Shown: in pieces, positions 1 to 8,169 of the stretch
Layout of the letters: each line of letters starts with the position of its first letter
Position numbering within the stretch: the stretch's first letter is position 1
From: Mesorhizobium sp. WSM4904
Lineage (GTDB): Bacteria; Pseudomonadota; Alphaproteobacteria; Rhizobiales; Rhizobiaceae
DNA length: 64,000 nt
Assembly: GCF_029674545.1 (NCBI RefSeq)
Contig: NZ_CP121354.1
Coordinates: forward strand, 2,675,001-2,739,000
Direction of reading: 5' to 3'
Notes under the pieces: model-generated
Databases searched by the model: none
Seen by the model: only the letters and a program-made list of their open reading frames with translations
What the model was told of the DNA's origin: nothing
Program-made: the position numbers and the translations under genes

Positions 1-779
1 GAGCCGATGTCGCTGGCGATACGGTCGATATATTGCTTCAGATTGTCGGCGCGGGCGTCAAACGTCGCCTGGCAGGTGGCCAGCCGCGCATTGAAGGAGC
101 GCAGTTTGCGCACCGCGTCGCGATAATAGCTCGGCGTCGGCGTCTTCGGGCCGAACGGGTTCAAGCCGAAATACCATGTGTATTCGTCGAATTGCAGATT
201 GCCGCGCGCGTCCTGCAGGTCGCTGTCGATCTGCGAGGTCGTGCGCACGCGTCCGAGATTGTCGGCAAGCTCGGTCGCGGTGCGCCGCACCGCCTGGTTG
301 ATGCCACGCTGGAAAGAGGCCTTGTTGTCCATCCATGGCGTGTGGTCCCAGTCGATGCCGAACAAGCCGAGCTTGTAGAGGATCATCGACGAGATCCAGG
401 CATTCTGGTTGACATTGAAGTCGGTAAGATCGGCCGCCACCTGGGCGATCGCCGAGTTGCCGCAGGTCTTGGCCGTGTCGGTGCCGGCGCCGGCAGAAAC
501 CTGCTCGCCGGCCGACACGTTGCGCGTCTCGAAGGTGTATTTGTCGGGATAGTTCGGCTCGAAATTGTTCCACCACTGGGTGGCATAGAAGAAATTGGCG
601 TAAAGGCCGATCAGCACCAGGATGGCGAGGCCCACCACCGCCTTCAGGATCCAGCCGCGCTGCCCGTACCAGCGGCCGACCCACATGAACGGCCACAGGA
701 TGATGCCGACGACGAAGCCGATGCCGCGGCCGATCCATTGGAAAATCTGGGTGAAGAAATTCACGATCGGATCAAGCAT
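1..779 (-). CDS. DUF2333-like membrane protein, 3' end cut by window edge
   Basis: The reading frame starts at an ATG at 779 and stays open to base 1, so the C-terminus lies outside the window. The product opens with an aromatic-rich N-terminus (MLDPIVNFFTQIFQWIG), then one strong hydrophobic segment at about residues 12-34 and a second at about 44-64. The rest is soluble and contains many Trp and Tyr residues, presumably in the periplasm. It resembles the DUF2333 family of rhizobial inner-membrane proteins, whose biochemical role is not known to me. It is the last visible gene of the minus-strand cluster that runs from 6934 to here, 15 bp after the preceding gene, so co-transcription is likely. 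Family call is from memory; the frame itself is secure. Confidence 0.75.
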   Translation of the reverse strand, partial: MLDPIVNFFTQIFQWIGRGIGFVVGIILWPFMWVGRWYGQRGWILKAVVGLAILVLIGLYANFFYATQWWNNFEPNYPDKYTFETRNVSAGEQVSAGAGTDTAKTCGNSAIAQVAADLTDFNVNQNAWISSMILYKLGLFGIDWDHTPWMDNKASFQRGINQAVRRTATELADNLGRVRTTSQIDSDLQDARGNLQFDEYTWYFGLNPFGPKTPTPSYYRDAVRKLRSFNARLATCQATFDARADNLKQYIDRIASDIG

Positions 780-794
780 GGCTCTCGTCACCCC

Positions 795-2099
795 TCAGTC
801 AGTCAAGCCGTAAAGGCGCGCGCGGAACGCCGCCTTGTCCTTCAAATATGTGGTTTTCAGAACGTCCACAACATGCGATCGCCAGGCGTCGCTGAAGCCG
901 TCGAAGTCCCGGTAGAAGCCCGGTTTGTTGAAGACGTAGCGCGAGACGAAGTCCTGCGGCACGAAATCCGAGATCAGCTGGTTGGTAAGCCAGGCATCGG
1001 GATGATCGGGCCTGGCGCGCACGACCAGGAAGCGCTGGCGCGGCGGAACGTCCTCGACCTTGAGATGGCCGAACTGGGCGATTTCGCGCTTGGCGGCGTT
1101 GAGGAACGGGAAGTTGCCGTCGCTGGCAATCAGGTCGGCATGGCCGTGGATCCAGGTCTGCAGCCAGACCTTGTCGACATCCGTCAGGTTGCGGTTGGGC
1201 TCGGCGTCGCGGATCAGCGCCCGCACCACCATCTCGGCGCGATGCTCGAGATAGCCCGAGGCCTCGATCCAGGAGGCGCGCGGCAAGTCAAGGCGACCGG
1301 TGGCGGCGAGGAAACGGAACACCTTGTCGGCGTCGTTGATCGACAGATAGCTCACCTGCCACGGCCGCGAGCGGCGGAAGCCCGGTGCTGCCGGGTCGCA
1401 GATCACCGTCGTCATATCGGGATCGACAAAGACGTAGAGCCCGCCGAAATGGCTCGTCCAGTAGGCGTTGTGGCGGAAGATCACCTGGTCGGGGACAAGC
1501 GCGTTCTCGCGGATGTCGCCGCAGACCTTGGCGAGATCGACCATGCGCTCGAGCATGGCATTGTTGCGCCAGGCGTCGGGCTCCTGTTTCAGTCGGTCAA
1601 CAAGCTTGCCGAGCTCGGCCGCCTTGCCCAGCACGTCCTCGGCCGACAGCACCTTGAATTCGACCTGGTTGATCGAAAGCAGATCCTCGATGTCGTTGAC
1701 CTTGGGAACGGAGTCCTCGATCTCGCCGTAGATGACGTCCTTGATGGTCAGAGCGTCGATGGCGCGCTGGTTCTTGGACATGAATTCGAACATCAGCTGC
1801 GAGGTGTTGGAAAAGGCGGTGTGCACCACCGGCAGGTCGATCTGCGACGGCGTCAGGATGATGAAGCGGCGGTTGACCTCGTTGGGATCGAGATAGTCGT
1901 AGTCGCCGCATTCCTCGGCCACCTCGGGCGAAAAACCGGTGCGGTCGATCTGGAAGCTCGTCAGCTTGGTGGGCTCGAGACCGAAGGCGACGAGCGCCTT
2001 GTTGTAGCGCTGGACGAGATGCGGCTCGTCGACAGCGAGCAGCCTGCCGTAGATCAGCTCGTTGTCGCGCAGCAGGTCGGGCTTTTTGCTAGGGGTCAT
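795..2099 (-). CDS. conserved hypothetical protein, DUF6638-like
   Basis: A 434-aa soluble protein with no signal peptide or membrane segment. I chose the ATG at 2099 (MTPSKKPDLLRDNELIYGRL). The frame continues upstream to 2264, but that extension only translates the inverted repeat at 2142-2203 (PSPLPSPREERGEG) and is not believable protein. The sequence has a long mixed alpha/beta body with conserved-looking stretches such as FVDPDMTTVICDP near the middle. It matches my recollection of the rhizobial DUF6638 family, which has no assigned function. It lies between the boxed DUF559 cassette and the DUF2333 gene. The AAA ATPase that would otherwise be its direct upstream neighbour suggests a client or partner role, which is inference. 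Confidence 0.75.
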   Translation of the reverse strand: MTPSKKPDLLRDNELIYGRLLAVDEPHLVQRYNKALVAFGLEPTKLTSFQIDRTGFSPEVAEECGDYDYLDPNEVNRRFIILTPSQIDLPVVHTAFSNTSQLMFEFMSKNQRAIDALTIKDVIYGEIEDSVPKVNDIEDLLSINQVEFKVLSAEDVLGKAAELGKLVDRLKQEPDAWRNNAMLERMVDLAKVCGDIRENALVPDQVIFRHNAYWTSHFGGLYVFVDPDMTTVICDPAAPGFRRSRPWQVSYLSINDADKVFRFLAATGRLDLPRASWIEASGYLEHRAEMVVRALIRDAEPNRNLTDVDKVWLQTWIHGHADLIASDGNFPFLNAAKREIAQFGHLKVEDVPPRQRFLVVRARPDHPDAWLTNQLISDFVPQDFVSRYVFNKPGFYRDFDGFSDAWRSHVVDVLKTTYLKDKAAFRARLYGLTD

Positions 2100-2141
2100 T
2101 TGGGCGACCCAGTGAGATTTTCCTGTGTGGGCGAAGGATGG

Positions 2142-2203
2142 AGCGCCAACGTTGGCGTCCCCCTCTCCCCGTTCTTCACGGGGAGAGGGTAAGGGTGAGG
2201 GGC
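2142..2203. repeat. left inverted repeat of the DUF559 cassette
   Basis: About 62 bp that recur, inverted, at 2637-2699. The inner 45 bp (2159-2203) match their partner perfectly, and the outer part differs at a few positions. Inside is a short hairpin whose arms are ccctctcccc and ggggagaggg around gttcttcac. It lies directly before the stop side of the DUF559 gene. Confidence 0.9.
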
Positions 2204-2214
2204 GGCGCGAACGG

Positions 2215-2631
2215 TCAAGGATATGTCTCCCCATAACCTTCGGCGGCAATAAATCGAAGGTCATTTGTATCGATTTGGCGCTCTAAACGCTGCTCGACGG
2301 CCGCCAGTTTGGTCTCAAGCACCGCCTCCCTGTCCTTCAAAACGTCGACGTTCCAAAAGCGGAGGACGGACCAGCCGGCTGACACCATGAAGCGATCGCG
2401 AATCTGATCATGTTTGTTCGCGATATGCTGGCTCCCATCAACTTCGACAACAAGCTGGCATTCCCTGCAGGCAAAGTCAGCGAAATACCTGCCTATGGGG
2501 AACTGCCGCACGAATTTGTAGCCATTCAATCTGCGATCACGCAGCTCGTGCCAAAGCGCGCCTTCGGCATCGTTGTCTGACTGGCGCAATCGCCGTGCTC
2601 GCTTCGTCGTCTCGATTACCGGTCCACGCAT
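2215..2631 (-). CDS. DUF559 endonuclease-like protein (Vsr-type fold)
   Basis: A 138-aa protein with the DUF559 signature: an N-terminal ARRLRQSDNDAEGALWHELR block, then GYKFVRQFPIGRYFADFAC, then LVVEVDGSQH and a C-terminal VLRFWNVDVL strand. DUF559 belongs to the PD-(D/E)xK/very-short-patch-repair nuclease superfamily; the Asp of YFADFAC and the Glu-Val-Asp of VVEVDG are the expected metal ligands. I start it at the ATG at 2631 (MRGPVIETTKRARR), because the frame further upstream only translates the repeat at 2637-2699. The gene fits exactly between two inverted repeat copies and separates the AAA ATPase from the DUF6638-like gene, so it looks like a cassette dropped into an older operon. 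Nuclease activity is inferred from the family. Confidence 0.88.
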   Translation of the reverse strand: MRGPVIETTKRARRLRQSDNDAEGALWHELRDRRLNGYKFVRQFPIGRYFADFACRECQLVVEVDGSQHIANKHDQIRDRFMVSAGWSVLRFWNVDVLKDREAVLETKLAAVEQRLERQIDTNDLRFIAAEGYGETYP

Positions 2632-2636
2632 GCGCT

Positions 2637-2699
2637 GCCCCTCACCCTTACCCTCTCCCCGTGAAGAACGGGGAGAGGGGGGCGCCAGCGTTAGAGCTA
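2637..2699. repeat. right inverted repeat of the DUF559 cassette
   Basis: Inverted partner of 2142-2203. Positions 2637-2681 are an exact reverse complement of 2159-2203, and weaker identity continues to about 2699. The copy ends close to the DUF559 start codon at 2631. No target-site duplication is evident outside the pair. Confidence 0.9.
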
Positions 2700-2732
2700 C
2701 GTCTTTCAGCACACGTGGGCAGCGAAGCAACA

Positions 2733-4643
2733 TCAAGCATTCCACAGCCCCTTCTTCTTCAGCTCCTCCATCTCGCGTGCCGCACGCTCGCGCAGGCGCG
2801 CGTCGCGCAGCAGCTTCTCCACCGCGGCGGCGTCGGACTTGTCGGAGTAGCGGAATTCGGAATCGGCGTAGCGGTTGATCTCCTGCATGACCATCTCCAT
2901 CGAGAACGGGCCGCGCAGTTCCTCGATCATCGCCTTCTTGTCGTCGTAGCTCTTGTGCATGAAGGCTTCCGGCTTCTCGAACCAGTCGTCCGGCAGCTCG
3001 ATGTCCATGGCGCGCATCTTTATGGCGTCGGTGACGTTCTTGATGGCGCGGCCGGTGAAGCGCGGTTCGGCGTCCTTGATCATGTGCAGGTAGGTGCCGA
3101 TGTCGGCCATGGTTTTCGGCGCGCCGTTTTCCTTCATGTAGCGTTCATAGACCTTCGTCAGCCCGTCTTCCTGCGGCTTCTCGTGCTCCTCATAGGCCTC
3201 GGCCACGGCGCGCTGGATTTCTTGCGCCGCGTAGAGCTTGTGGTCGCCCAGCGGGATCTTGTGGTTCTTGCCGGCAAGCAGCACGAAGATGTCGATGTAG
3301 TCGTCGCGGGTCTGCGGGCCGTCGACCAGCCAGCGGGCGCCGGCGCGCTGGCGCAGCGCATCGTCGACATTCTCGGGATAGTTGGAAAACATGCCGAAGG
3401 AGCAGTTGCCGCGCACTACGGTGGAAGCACCGGCAAAGGCGTCCATCAAGACGCCGGTGATCTCCTGCTGGCCGGCGGACGCGCGGTCGTCGGAGCGGCG
3501 CGCCGCGACCTGGTCGATGTCGTCGATGGTGCCGAAGCCGATGGTTCGCGGATTGAGCACGTTGTTGATGAACTGGCGGCAGTTCTGGCCCGACTTGCCC
3601 TGATAGGACGAGATCTGGTCGACGCCGAAATTCTCGTAGACGAAGGGATAGCCGGCGACCTGGCAGTAGCCGTTGACGAGACCGGCGATCATCTGGATCA
3701 GTGTCGTCTTGCCGGTACCGGGCGCGCCGTCGCCGATGAAGGTGAACAGGAAGCCGCCGAGCTCGACGAAGGGGTTCAGCTCGCGCTCGAAATCATAGGC
3801 CATCAGCATCTTGGCCAACCTGACCGACTGGAATTTGGCGATGTGGTTGCCGACGACTTCTTCCGGTTTCTTGAAGGTCATCACCAGCGGCTTGGCACGC
3901 TTGCCGGGCGCCACGTCGAAGCCGTCGAGGGTGAAGTCGTCGACGTCGATGCGGATATGCGCGTTCTCGAACGGGCCGATGCCGTCGAAGCGCCCCTTAC
4001 GGGCCAAGAGTCCATCGATGGCGACACGGGCAAAGGCACGCGCCCGCGTCATCAGGTCGGCGTCGTCCTTCGAACCGGCAATCGCCTTGTCGAGCCCGGC
4101 CACGATCGACTTCACCGCATCCTGCGGCGTGTCGAAGAGGAAGTCGGGTTCGGGACTATCGTTCGGTGCCTCGCCGTCACTGTCGATCAGCTGGAACAGG
4201 TAGGAGGCGAAGCTGAAGGCCGAAACATAGGCCGCGGCCGACAACAGTCTCTTGAACCTCGCAGCCTCGTCGCCTTCGAGCGGAGCCCGGGCGTTCTTCG
4301 CCTGCAGGCTTTCGAGATCGGAACCCTCGGCAAAGACATCCGATATGGCCAGCGCGACGGCCAGGCCGCGGCGGGCGCGGAACAGAAGCGTGTGCTGCGG
4401 GATGCTCATCAACTGGTCGTCGGGATGGATCGCGGTGACCGTCTTCGAAAGCTCGACTTCGCGCGTGCGCCGCACCGAGCCGACCGATACGGTCGAGACG
4501 AAGCGCCGGTTGGTGCCGGCGAGCGCGGTGCCGGATTCGCGCGCGGGATCCTCCAGCACGACGATGCGGGTGATGAAGCTCTGCGCGGTGGCGCGGTGCT
4601 TTTCGATTGCCGCTTCCGAGATCGTGGTCAGCCCGGTGTCCAT
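2733..4643 (-). CDS. large AAA-type ATPase of unknown function
   Basis: A 636-aa protein. Residues 1-290 have no recognisable domain. A clear Walker A (GDGAPGTGKTT, residues 304-314) follows. The Walker B region is degenerate (IGFGTIDDID, about 368-377), with acidic residues but a weak hydrophobic strand. A sensor-1-like Asn (FSNYPENVDDALRQR, N421) and Arg-finger-like residues (R431, R433) complete an ATPase core of about 150 residues. The C-terminus is a charged helical tail ending KKKGLWNA. No membrane segment. It is the enzymatic centre of the minus-strand cluster: the unrecognised 381-aa gene ends 22 bp upstream, and the DUF559 cassette lies downstream. ATP-driven remodelling of a partner encoded in the cluster is the natural guess, but I cannot name the substrate. 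Confidence 0.85.
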   Translation of the reverse strand: MDTGLTTISEAAIEKHRATAQSFITRIVVLEDPARESGTALAGTNRRFVSTVSVGSVRRTREVELSKTVTAIHPDDQLMSIPQHTLLFRARRGLAVALAISDVFAEGSDLESLQAKNARAPLEGDEAARFKRLLSAAAYVSAFSFASYLFQLIDSDGEAPNDSPEPDFLFDTPQDAVKSIVAGLDKAIAGSKDDADLMTRARAFARVAIDGLLARKGRFDGIGPFENAHIRIDVDDFTLDGFDVAPGKRAKPLVMTFKKPEEVVGNHIAKFQSVRLAKMLMAYDFERELNPFVELGGFLFTFIGDGAPGTGKTTLIQMIAGLVNGYCQVAGYPFVYENFGVDQISSYQGKSGQNCRQFINNVLNPRTIGFGTIDDIDQVAARRSDDRASAGQQEITGVLMDAFAGASTVVRGNCSFGMFSNYPENVDDALRQRAGARWLVDGPQTRDDYIDIFVLLAGKNHKIPLGDHKLYAAQEIQRAVAEAYEEHEKPQEDGLTKVYERYMKENGAPKTMADIGTYLHMIKDAEPRFTGRAIKNVTDAIKMRAMDIELPDDWFEKPEAFMHKSYDDKKAMIEELRGPFSMEMVMQEINRYADSEFRYSDKSDAAAVEKLLRDARLRERAAREMEELKKKGLWNA

Positions 4644-4665
4644 GAAGGATGCTCCGCGGTTGAAA

Positions 4666-5811
4666 TCAGACGTCGCTGATGACCTGTCCGTTCGACAGGA
4701 TGTGGACCTTGTAGCCGGAAAAGATCTTCTGCGCCTCGCCGGCAGCGTATAGCGCCTGATAGGCCTCGTGCGGGATCAGCGCGTGGTTCTCGTAGCTCGA
4801 CACGCCCTGGCGCGCGGCTTCGAGGTCGTCGGTGTTGATGAAGAATTCCTGCGTCGTCTTCTCGCTGGAGAACAGGCCCTTGCGGCCGGGCTTCTCGCCC
4901 TTGGAAAAGACCTCCTGGATAGTCCAGGTGAGCAGCCAGGCGTTTTCAGGCTTGCGCACCTTGGCCAGGACCTCCGTCACCGTCGAATTGTTCTCGGTGA
5001 TCCCGGCCGAATAGAAAGGTCCAAGCACGACGCGCCGCAGCTGCTTCGGGTGCAGGGGCTCGAAATCCTTGTCGAGATTGACGGCGATCGTCGCCGGCGA
5101 CAGCGTGTAGGCCGAATTCTTCTCGGTGAAATCGTCGAAGCGGTGGGCAAGCTCGGGATTGAGCAGGCCGTCGACAGGCAGCGGAATGTCGACCCGCTCA
5201 TTGAGTTTGCCGTTGCCGTCGACCAGCTGGCGCACCATGCTTTCGGAGGAGTCCTCCACCGTCACCATATAGACGAGCGGCAGGTTGGCGCTGCCGTCGA
5301 ACGATGCCCAATGGACGAGATAATAAGGCCGCATGGTCTTCGGATTGACCGAGACCTTCGCCGTCTGTGCCAGGATGAAGGGACCGAAGGTCGCCTTGCT
5401 CCTGACGTCCTCCAGATAGAGCCGCTCGGCCATCGACTTCTGCAGCGCCGCTGGAAATTCCTTGTGGCGCAGGATGAAGTCGGCCATCTCCTCGCGCAGC
5501 TCGCCGGCCTGCGGGATGTTGGCTAGGCGGCTGTCGGCCTGGCGGCGGTCGTTCTCCAGCTCGAGCAGGTTCTGGAACACCGGGTAGCCGCTATCGGCGC
5601 GCGAAATGCGGAACGTGTCCATGAAGCCCAGCCGGTTGCGCCAGCAGGCAAAGGACTTGTCCAGCCGGGCGATGTATTCGGCGACGATCTTGGCGACGAT
5701 GCCATGCCGGTAGAGCGGCGAGCGATCGTCGCGCATGAACACTTCCAGCCCGCTCAGCGCCGACGTGATGGCGGAGAAGTAGCGCACCGCAGCTTCGTTT
5801 TCGGGGGTCAT
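4666..5811 (-). CDS. conserved hypothetical protein, AAA-ATPase partner
   Basis: A 381-aa soluble protein that I do not recognise. It starts at the ATG at 5811 (MTPENEAAVRYFSAITSALS). The first 170 residues look alpha-helical (RRQADSRLANIPQAGELREE and similar), and the remainder is rich in beta strands (YYLVHWASFDGSANLPLVYM). There are no cysteine clusters, signal peptide or transmembrane segment. It sits 34 bp after the coiled-coil gene and 22 bp before the AAA ATPase, all on the same strand, so these three genes probably form one transcript and may work as one complex. Confidence 0.72.
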   Translation of the reverse strand: MTPENEAAVRYFSAITSALSGLEVFMRDDRSPLYRHGIVAKIVAEYIARLDKSFACWRNRLGFMDTFRISRADSGYPVFQNLLELENDRRQADSRLANIPQAGELREEMADFILRHKEFPAALQKSMAERLYLEDVRSKATFGPFILAQTAKVSVNPKTMRPYYLVHWASFDGSANLPLVYMVTVEDSSESMVRQLVDGNGKLNERVDIPLPVDGLLNPELAHRFDDFTEKNSAYTLSPATIAVNLDKDFEPLHPKQLRRVVLGPFYSAGITENNSTVTEVLAKVRKPENAWLLTWTIQEVFSKGEKPGRKGLFSSEKTTQEFFINTDDLEAARQGVSSYENHALIPHEAYQALYAAGEAQKIFSGYKVHILSNGQVISDV

Positions 5812-5845
5812 GGCGCTGCCCTGGAGAGGAATGCCGGCACGCCGC

Positions 5846-6934
5846 CTACTGCTGCACGTAATTGGCGGCGTTGTGCTTCTTCATCACCTCGTCGAAGCGG
5901 CGGGCGAAGGCATCGTCGGCGAGCTTCTTGCGGCGCTGGATGTCGGCGCTCGCCACCATGTTCTTCTCGTGCATCTCGAGCAGATCGCCGATGTGCTTCT
6001 GCGAGGCGGCCCCGATGCCGGCCATCGTCTCTTCCGCCGTGTTGTCGACCTGGCTGCCCAGCGTGTTGATCTTGTGGGCGACGTCCTGCTGGGCGGCCGT
6101 CTTCAGCGAGTCTTCCAGCGCTTTATACAGGACGATGCGCTGCTCGGTGTCGATGGTGAGCTTGTTGATCAGCGTCGACTGCGCGGCGATCTGGTTGTTG
6201 AGGGAGTCCACGAATGTCTGGAACATCGAGGTATAGCGTTCCAGCGTCTGGCTTTCGGCGAGCAGCTCCTGCTCCTTGGCCTGCTTCTCGTTGTATTCGG
6301 TCGCCATCTTCGAGCGCTCGCCCTCGAGCTCGGTGCGCTCCTTCTGGGTCGTCGAGGCGGCGATCTTGTTCTCGATGTCGAGCAGCATCGGGTTGAGCTC
6401 CTCGATGCGCTTCTGCACCGCCTCGAGATTGGCCATCGTGGTCTTGCGGCGCTCGATCACCTGCGACAGGCTGGTTTCGGAGGTCTTGTAGCGCTGGTCG
6501 AGAATCTGCTTCTGGGCTTTCAGGATGCCGACGATGGTGTCGGATTTCGCCAGCAGTTCCTGCAGATTGCCGGCGAGCGACATGTTGCGCACGCGGTCGG
6601 TGCGCATGCGCTGCTTGCGCTGCGCGGAGAACACACCGACGAAGTTTTCCCAGCCGGTGTAGTTCTTCATGCTCTCGAATTCGGCGCCGAAGACGTTGGT
6701 GGCGTCCTCAAGCCCAATGATCAGGTCGGCAATGTTGCCTTCCATGACCTTCTGCTGCTTGAGCACGTCCTCGATGCGGGCGTTCTCGATGTCGAAATTG
6801 GCGTCGCCTATCTTCTTGTCGGCCTGGGCGAGCGTGTCGAGCACGCTGCCGGACTGCTCGATCTTGGTGCGCATGTCCTCAACGACCTGCTTGGTCTTGG
6901 CAATTTCGGCATCGAAATTCTGCAATGTCGCCAT
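5846..6934 (-). CDS. long coiled-coil protein, first gene of the AAA cluster
   Basis: A 362-aa protein, almost entirely charged alpha-helix with heptad character (for example ERRKTTMANLEAVQKRIEEL and NKIAASTTQKERTELEGE). There is no signal peptide or membrane segment. The ATG at 6934 is preceded by GGAGG at a spacing of five bases, which decides the start over longer alternatives reaching 7075. The length and architecture recall TelA/toxic-anion-resistance proteins, but I see no diagnostic motif and do not claim the family. As the first gene of the minus-strand cluster it is probably expressed from a promoter in 6935-7325. A cytoplasmic scaffold or adaptor for the AAA ATPase is a reasonable inference. 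Confidence 0.78.
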   Translation of the reverse strand: MATLQNFDAEIAKTKQVVEDMRTKIEQSGSVLDTLAQADKKIGDANFDIENARIEDVLKQQKVMEGNIADLIIGLEDATNVFGAEFESMKNYTGWENFVGVFSAQRKQRMRTDRVRNMSLAGNLQELLAKSDTIVGILKAQKQILDQRYKTSETSLSQVIERRKTTMANLEAVQKRIEELNPMLLDIENKIAASTTQKERTELEGERSKMATEYNEKQAKEQELLAESQTLERYTSMFQTFVDSLNNQIAAQSTLINKLTIDTEQRIVLYKALEDSLKTAAQQDVAHKINTLGSQVDNTAEETMAGIGAASQKHIGDLLEMHEKNMVASADIQRRKKLADDAFARRFDEVMKKHNAANYVQQ

Positions 6935-7325
6935 AGGGGCCTCCCGCATCGGCATCCGGTTTCGTCGCACGTGGCGGCGAATATATGTGGGGGCCCCAGA
7001 GATTGAAAGAAGGAAGACAAGCAGAGGCGTTAAAACAAAAGAATTGGTCAGGCCCTTGAAAGACAAGGCAAGCATGCCAATCGCGAGTAATGCGCCTGGC
7101 CTTCAAGCAGCTTCAGCTTCTATGCCTTAAGCTCTTGTTTTCGCGGCGACCGGCATCGGCCGGAGCGGCGGGGCCAAACTCTTGCGGCAAGTCGCGGCAG
7201 ATCATTCGATCGTCGGCCGGTCTATCGCCAGGCGGCGCCTCTCGGAATGCCGATCAGGCTTCGGATCGGCCCTGAGTAGGCAGAGGGGTGGCAACCGGTT
7301 ACCGACTGTCGGCAGGCTCTCCGCT
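6935..7325. other. 391-bp intergenic region between the AAA cluster and tdk
   Basis: No convincing gene on either strand. It should contain the promoter of the minus-strand cluster that begins at 6934 and the transcript end of tdk (stop at 7326). The stretch 6985-7075 is relatively AT-rich compared with its surroundings, consistent with a promoter, but I cannot define -35 and -10 boxes with confidence. Confidence 0.5.
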
Positions 7326-7937
7326 TCAGTTGCGGGCGAAGCCGATGAAGTCGTCGGGTGCCGCCCTGCCCATTTCCTCTTCCCAATGGCGGCGGCAGAG
7401 CGAGACATAGACGTCCTTGCCGATCGCCACCTGCTCGCCCTGCCTTGCCACCTTGCCGTCGGGACCGAGGCGTACCACCATCGTCGCCTTGCGGCCGCAG
7501 CGGCAGATGGTGCGCACCTCGCGCAGGTCGTCGGCGATGGCAAGCAGCGCGCGCGAACCGGAAAACAGCTTGCCCTGGAAATCGGTGCGCAGGCCGTAGC
7601 ACATGACAGGGATGTTCAGCCGGTCGGCGATGCGTGCGAGCTGCCAGACCTGCTCCTCCTCGAGAAACTGCGCCTCGTCGACGAAGATGCAATGCACGGT
7701 CGTATGCTCGTGATGCTCGGCAACGCGGGCATAGAGATCGTCGCCGTCGCGGAACATCTCGGCCTCAGTCTCAAGGCCGATGCGCGACGAGATCAGCCCC
7801 TTGTCGCCCTTGCGATAATGGCCGGCGACGAAAAGCATCGTCGTCATGCCGCGTTCGCGATAGTTGTAGGACGCCTGCAGGAGCATGGTCGTCTTGCCGG
7901 CATTCATCGTTGCGTAGTTGAAGTAGAGCTTTGCCAT
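7326..7937 (-). CDS. tdk: thymidine kinase
   Basis: A 203-aa type II thymidine kinase that phosphorylates thymidine to dTMP in the salvage pathway. The N-terminus has the P-loop (ATMNAGKTT, about residues 8-16); IFVDEAQF is the Walker B region with the catalytic Glu; TICRCGRKA and SLCRRHW supply cysteines of the structural zinc site. The start is the ATG at 7937 (MAKLYFNYATMN), which gives the usual family length of about 190-205 residues; the frame continues upstream to 7997 without family similarity. The gene stands alone, with its promoter in the 232 bp it shares divergently with choX. Confidence 0.95.
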   Translation of the reverse strand: MAKLYFNYATMNAGKTTMLLQASYNYRERGMTTMLFVAGHYRKGDKGLISSRIGLETEAEMFRDGDDLYARVAEHHEHTTVHCIFVDEAQFLEEEQVWQLARIADRLNIPVMCYGLRTDFQGKLFSGSRALLAIADDLREVRTICRCGRKATMVVRLGPDGKVARQGEQVAIGKDVYVSLCRRHWEEEMGRAAPDDFIGFARN

Positions 7938-8169
7938 GTGGGTCTTTAAGCCCACTTGTCGCAATGCGGGGAAGGGGGCGCCTGCTCCTTCCACCAAAAA
8001 AGCGCTTGCTTCGGAAAAGACGCTGCATGTCGCTGAATGGCCAGCGCGCGCCGTTCATCGTGATGTGGCCCCGCTTGAAACCACTTCAAAATGGTGTTTG
8101 GCTGACGGAACAAGGCGGTCGCAAGAACCGTGACTTCGAGCCGCCTCGAATTGCAATGGGAGAAAGTTG

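Noticed and set aside
33..2192. A 719-aa open frame on the plus strand opposite the DUF2333 and DUF6638-like genes
   Set aside because: It is the antisense shadow typical of GC-rich genomes: rich in Arg, Val, Gly and His, no domain, and it lies over two better-supported minus-strand genes.
2595..4679. A 694-aa open frame on the plus strand opposite the AAA ATPase
   Set aside because: It covers the whole AAA ATPase, whose Walker A motif proves the minus strand is coding; composition is that of an antisense frame.
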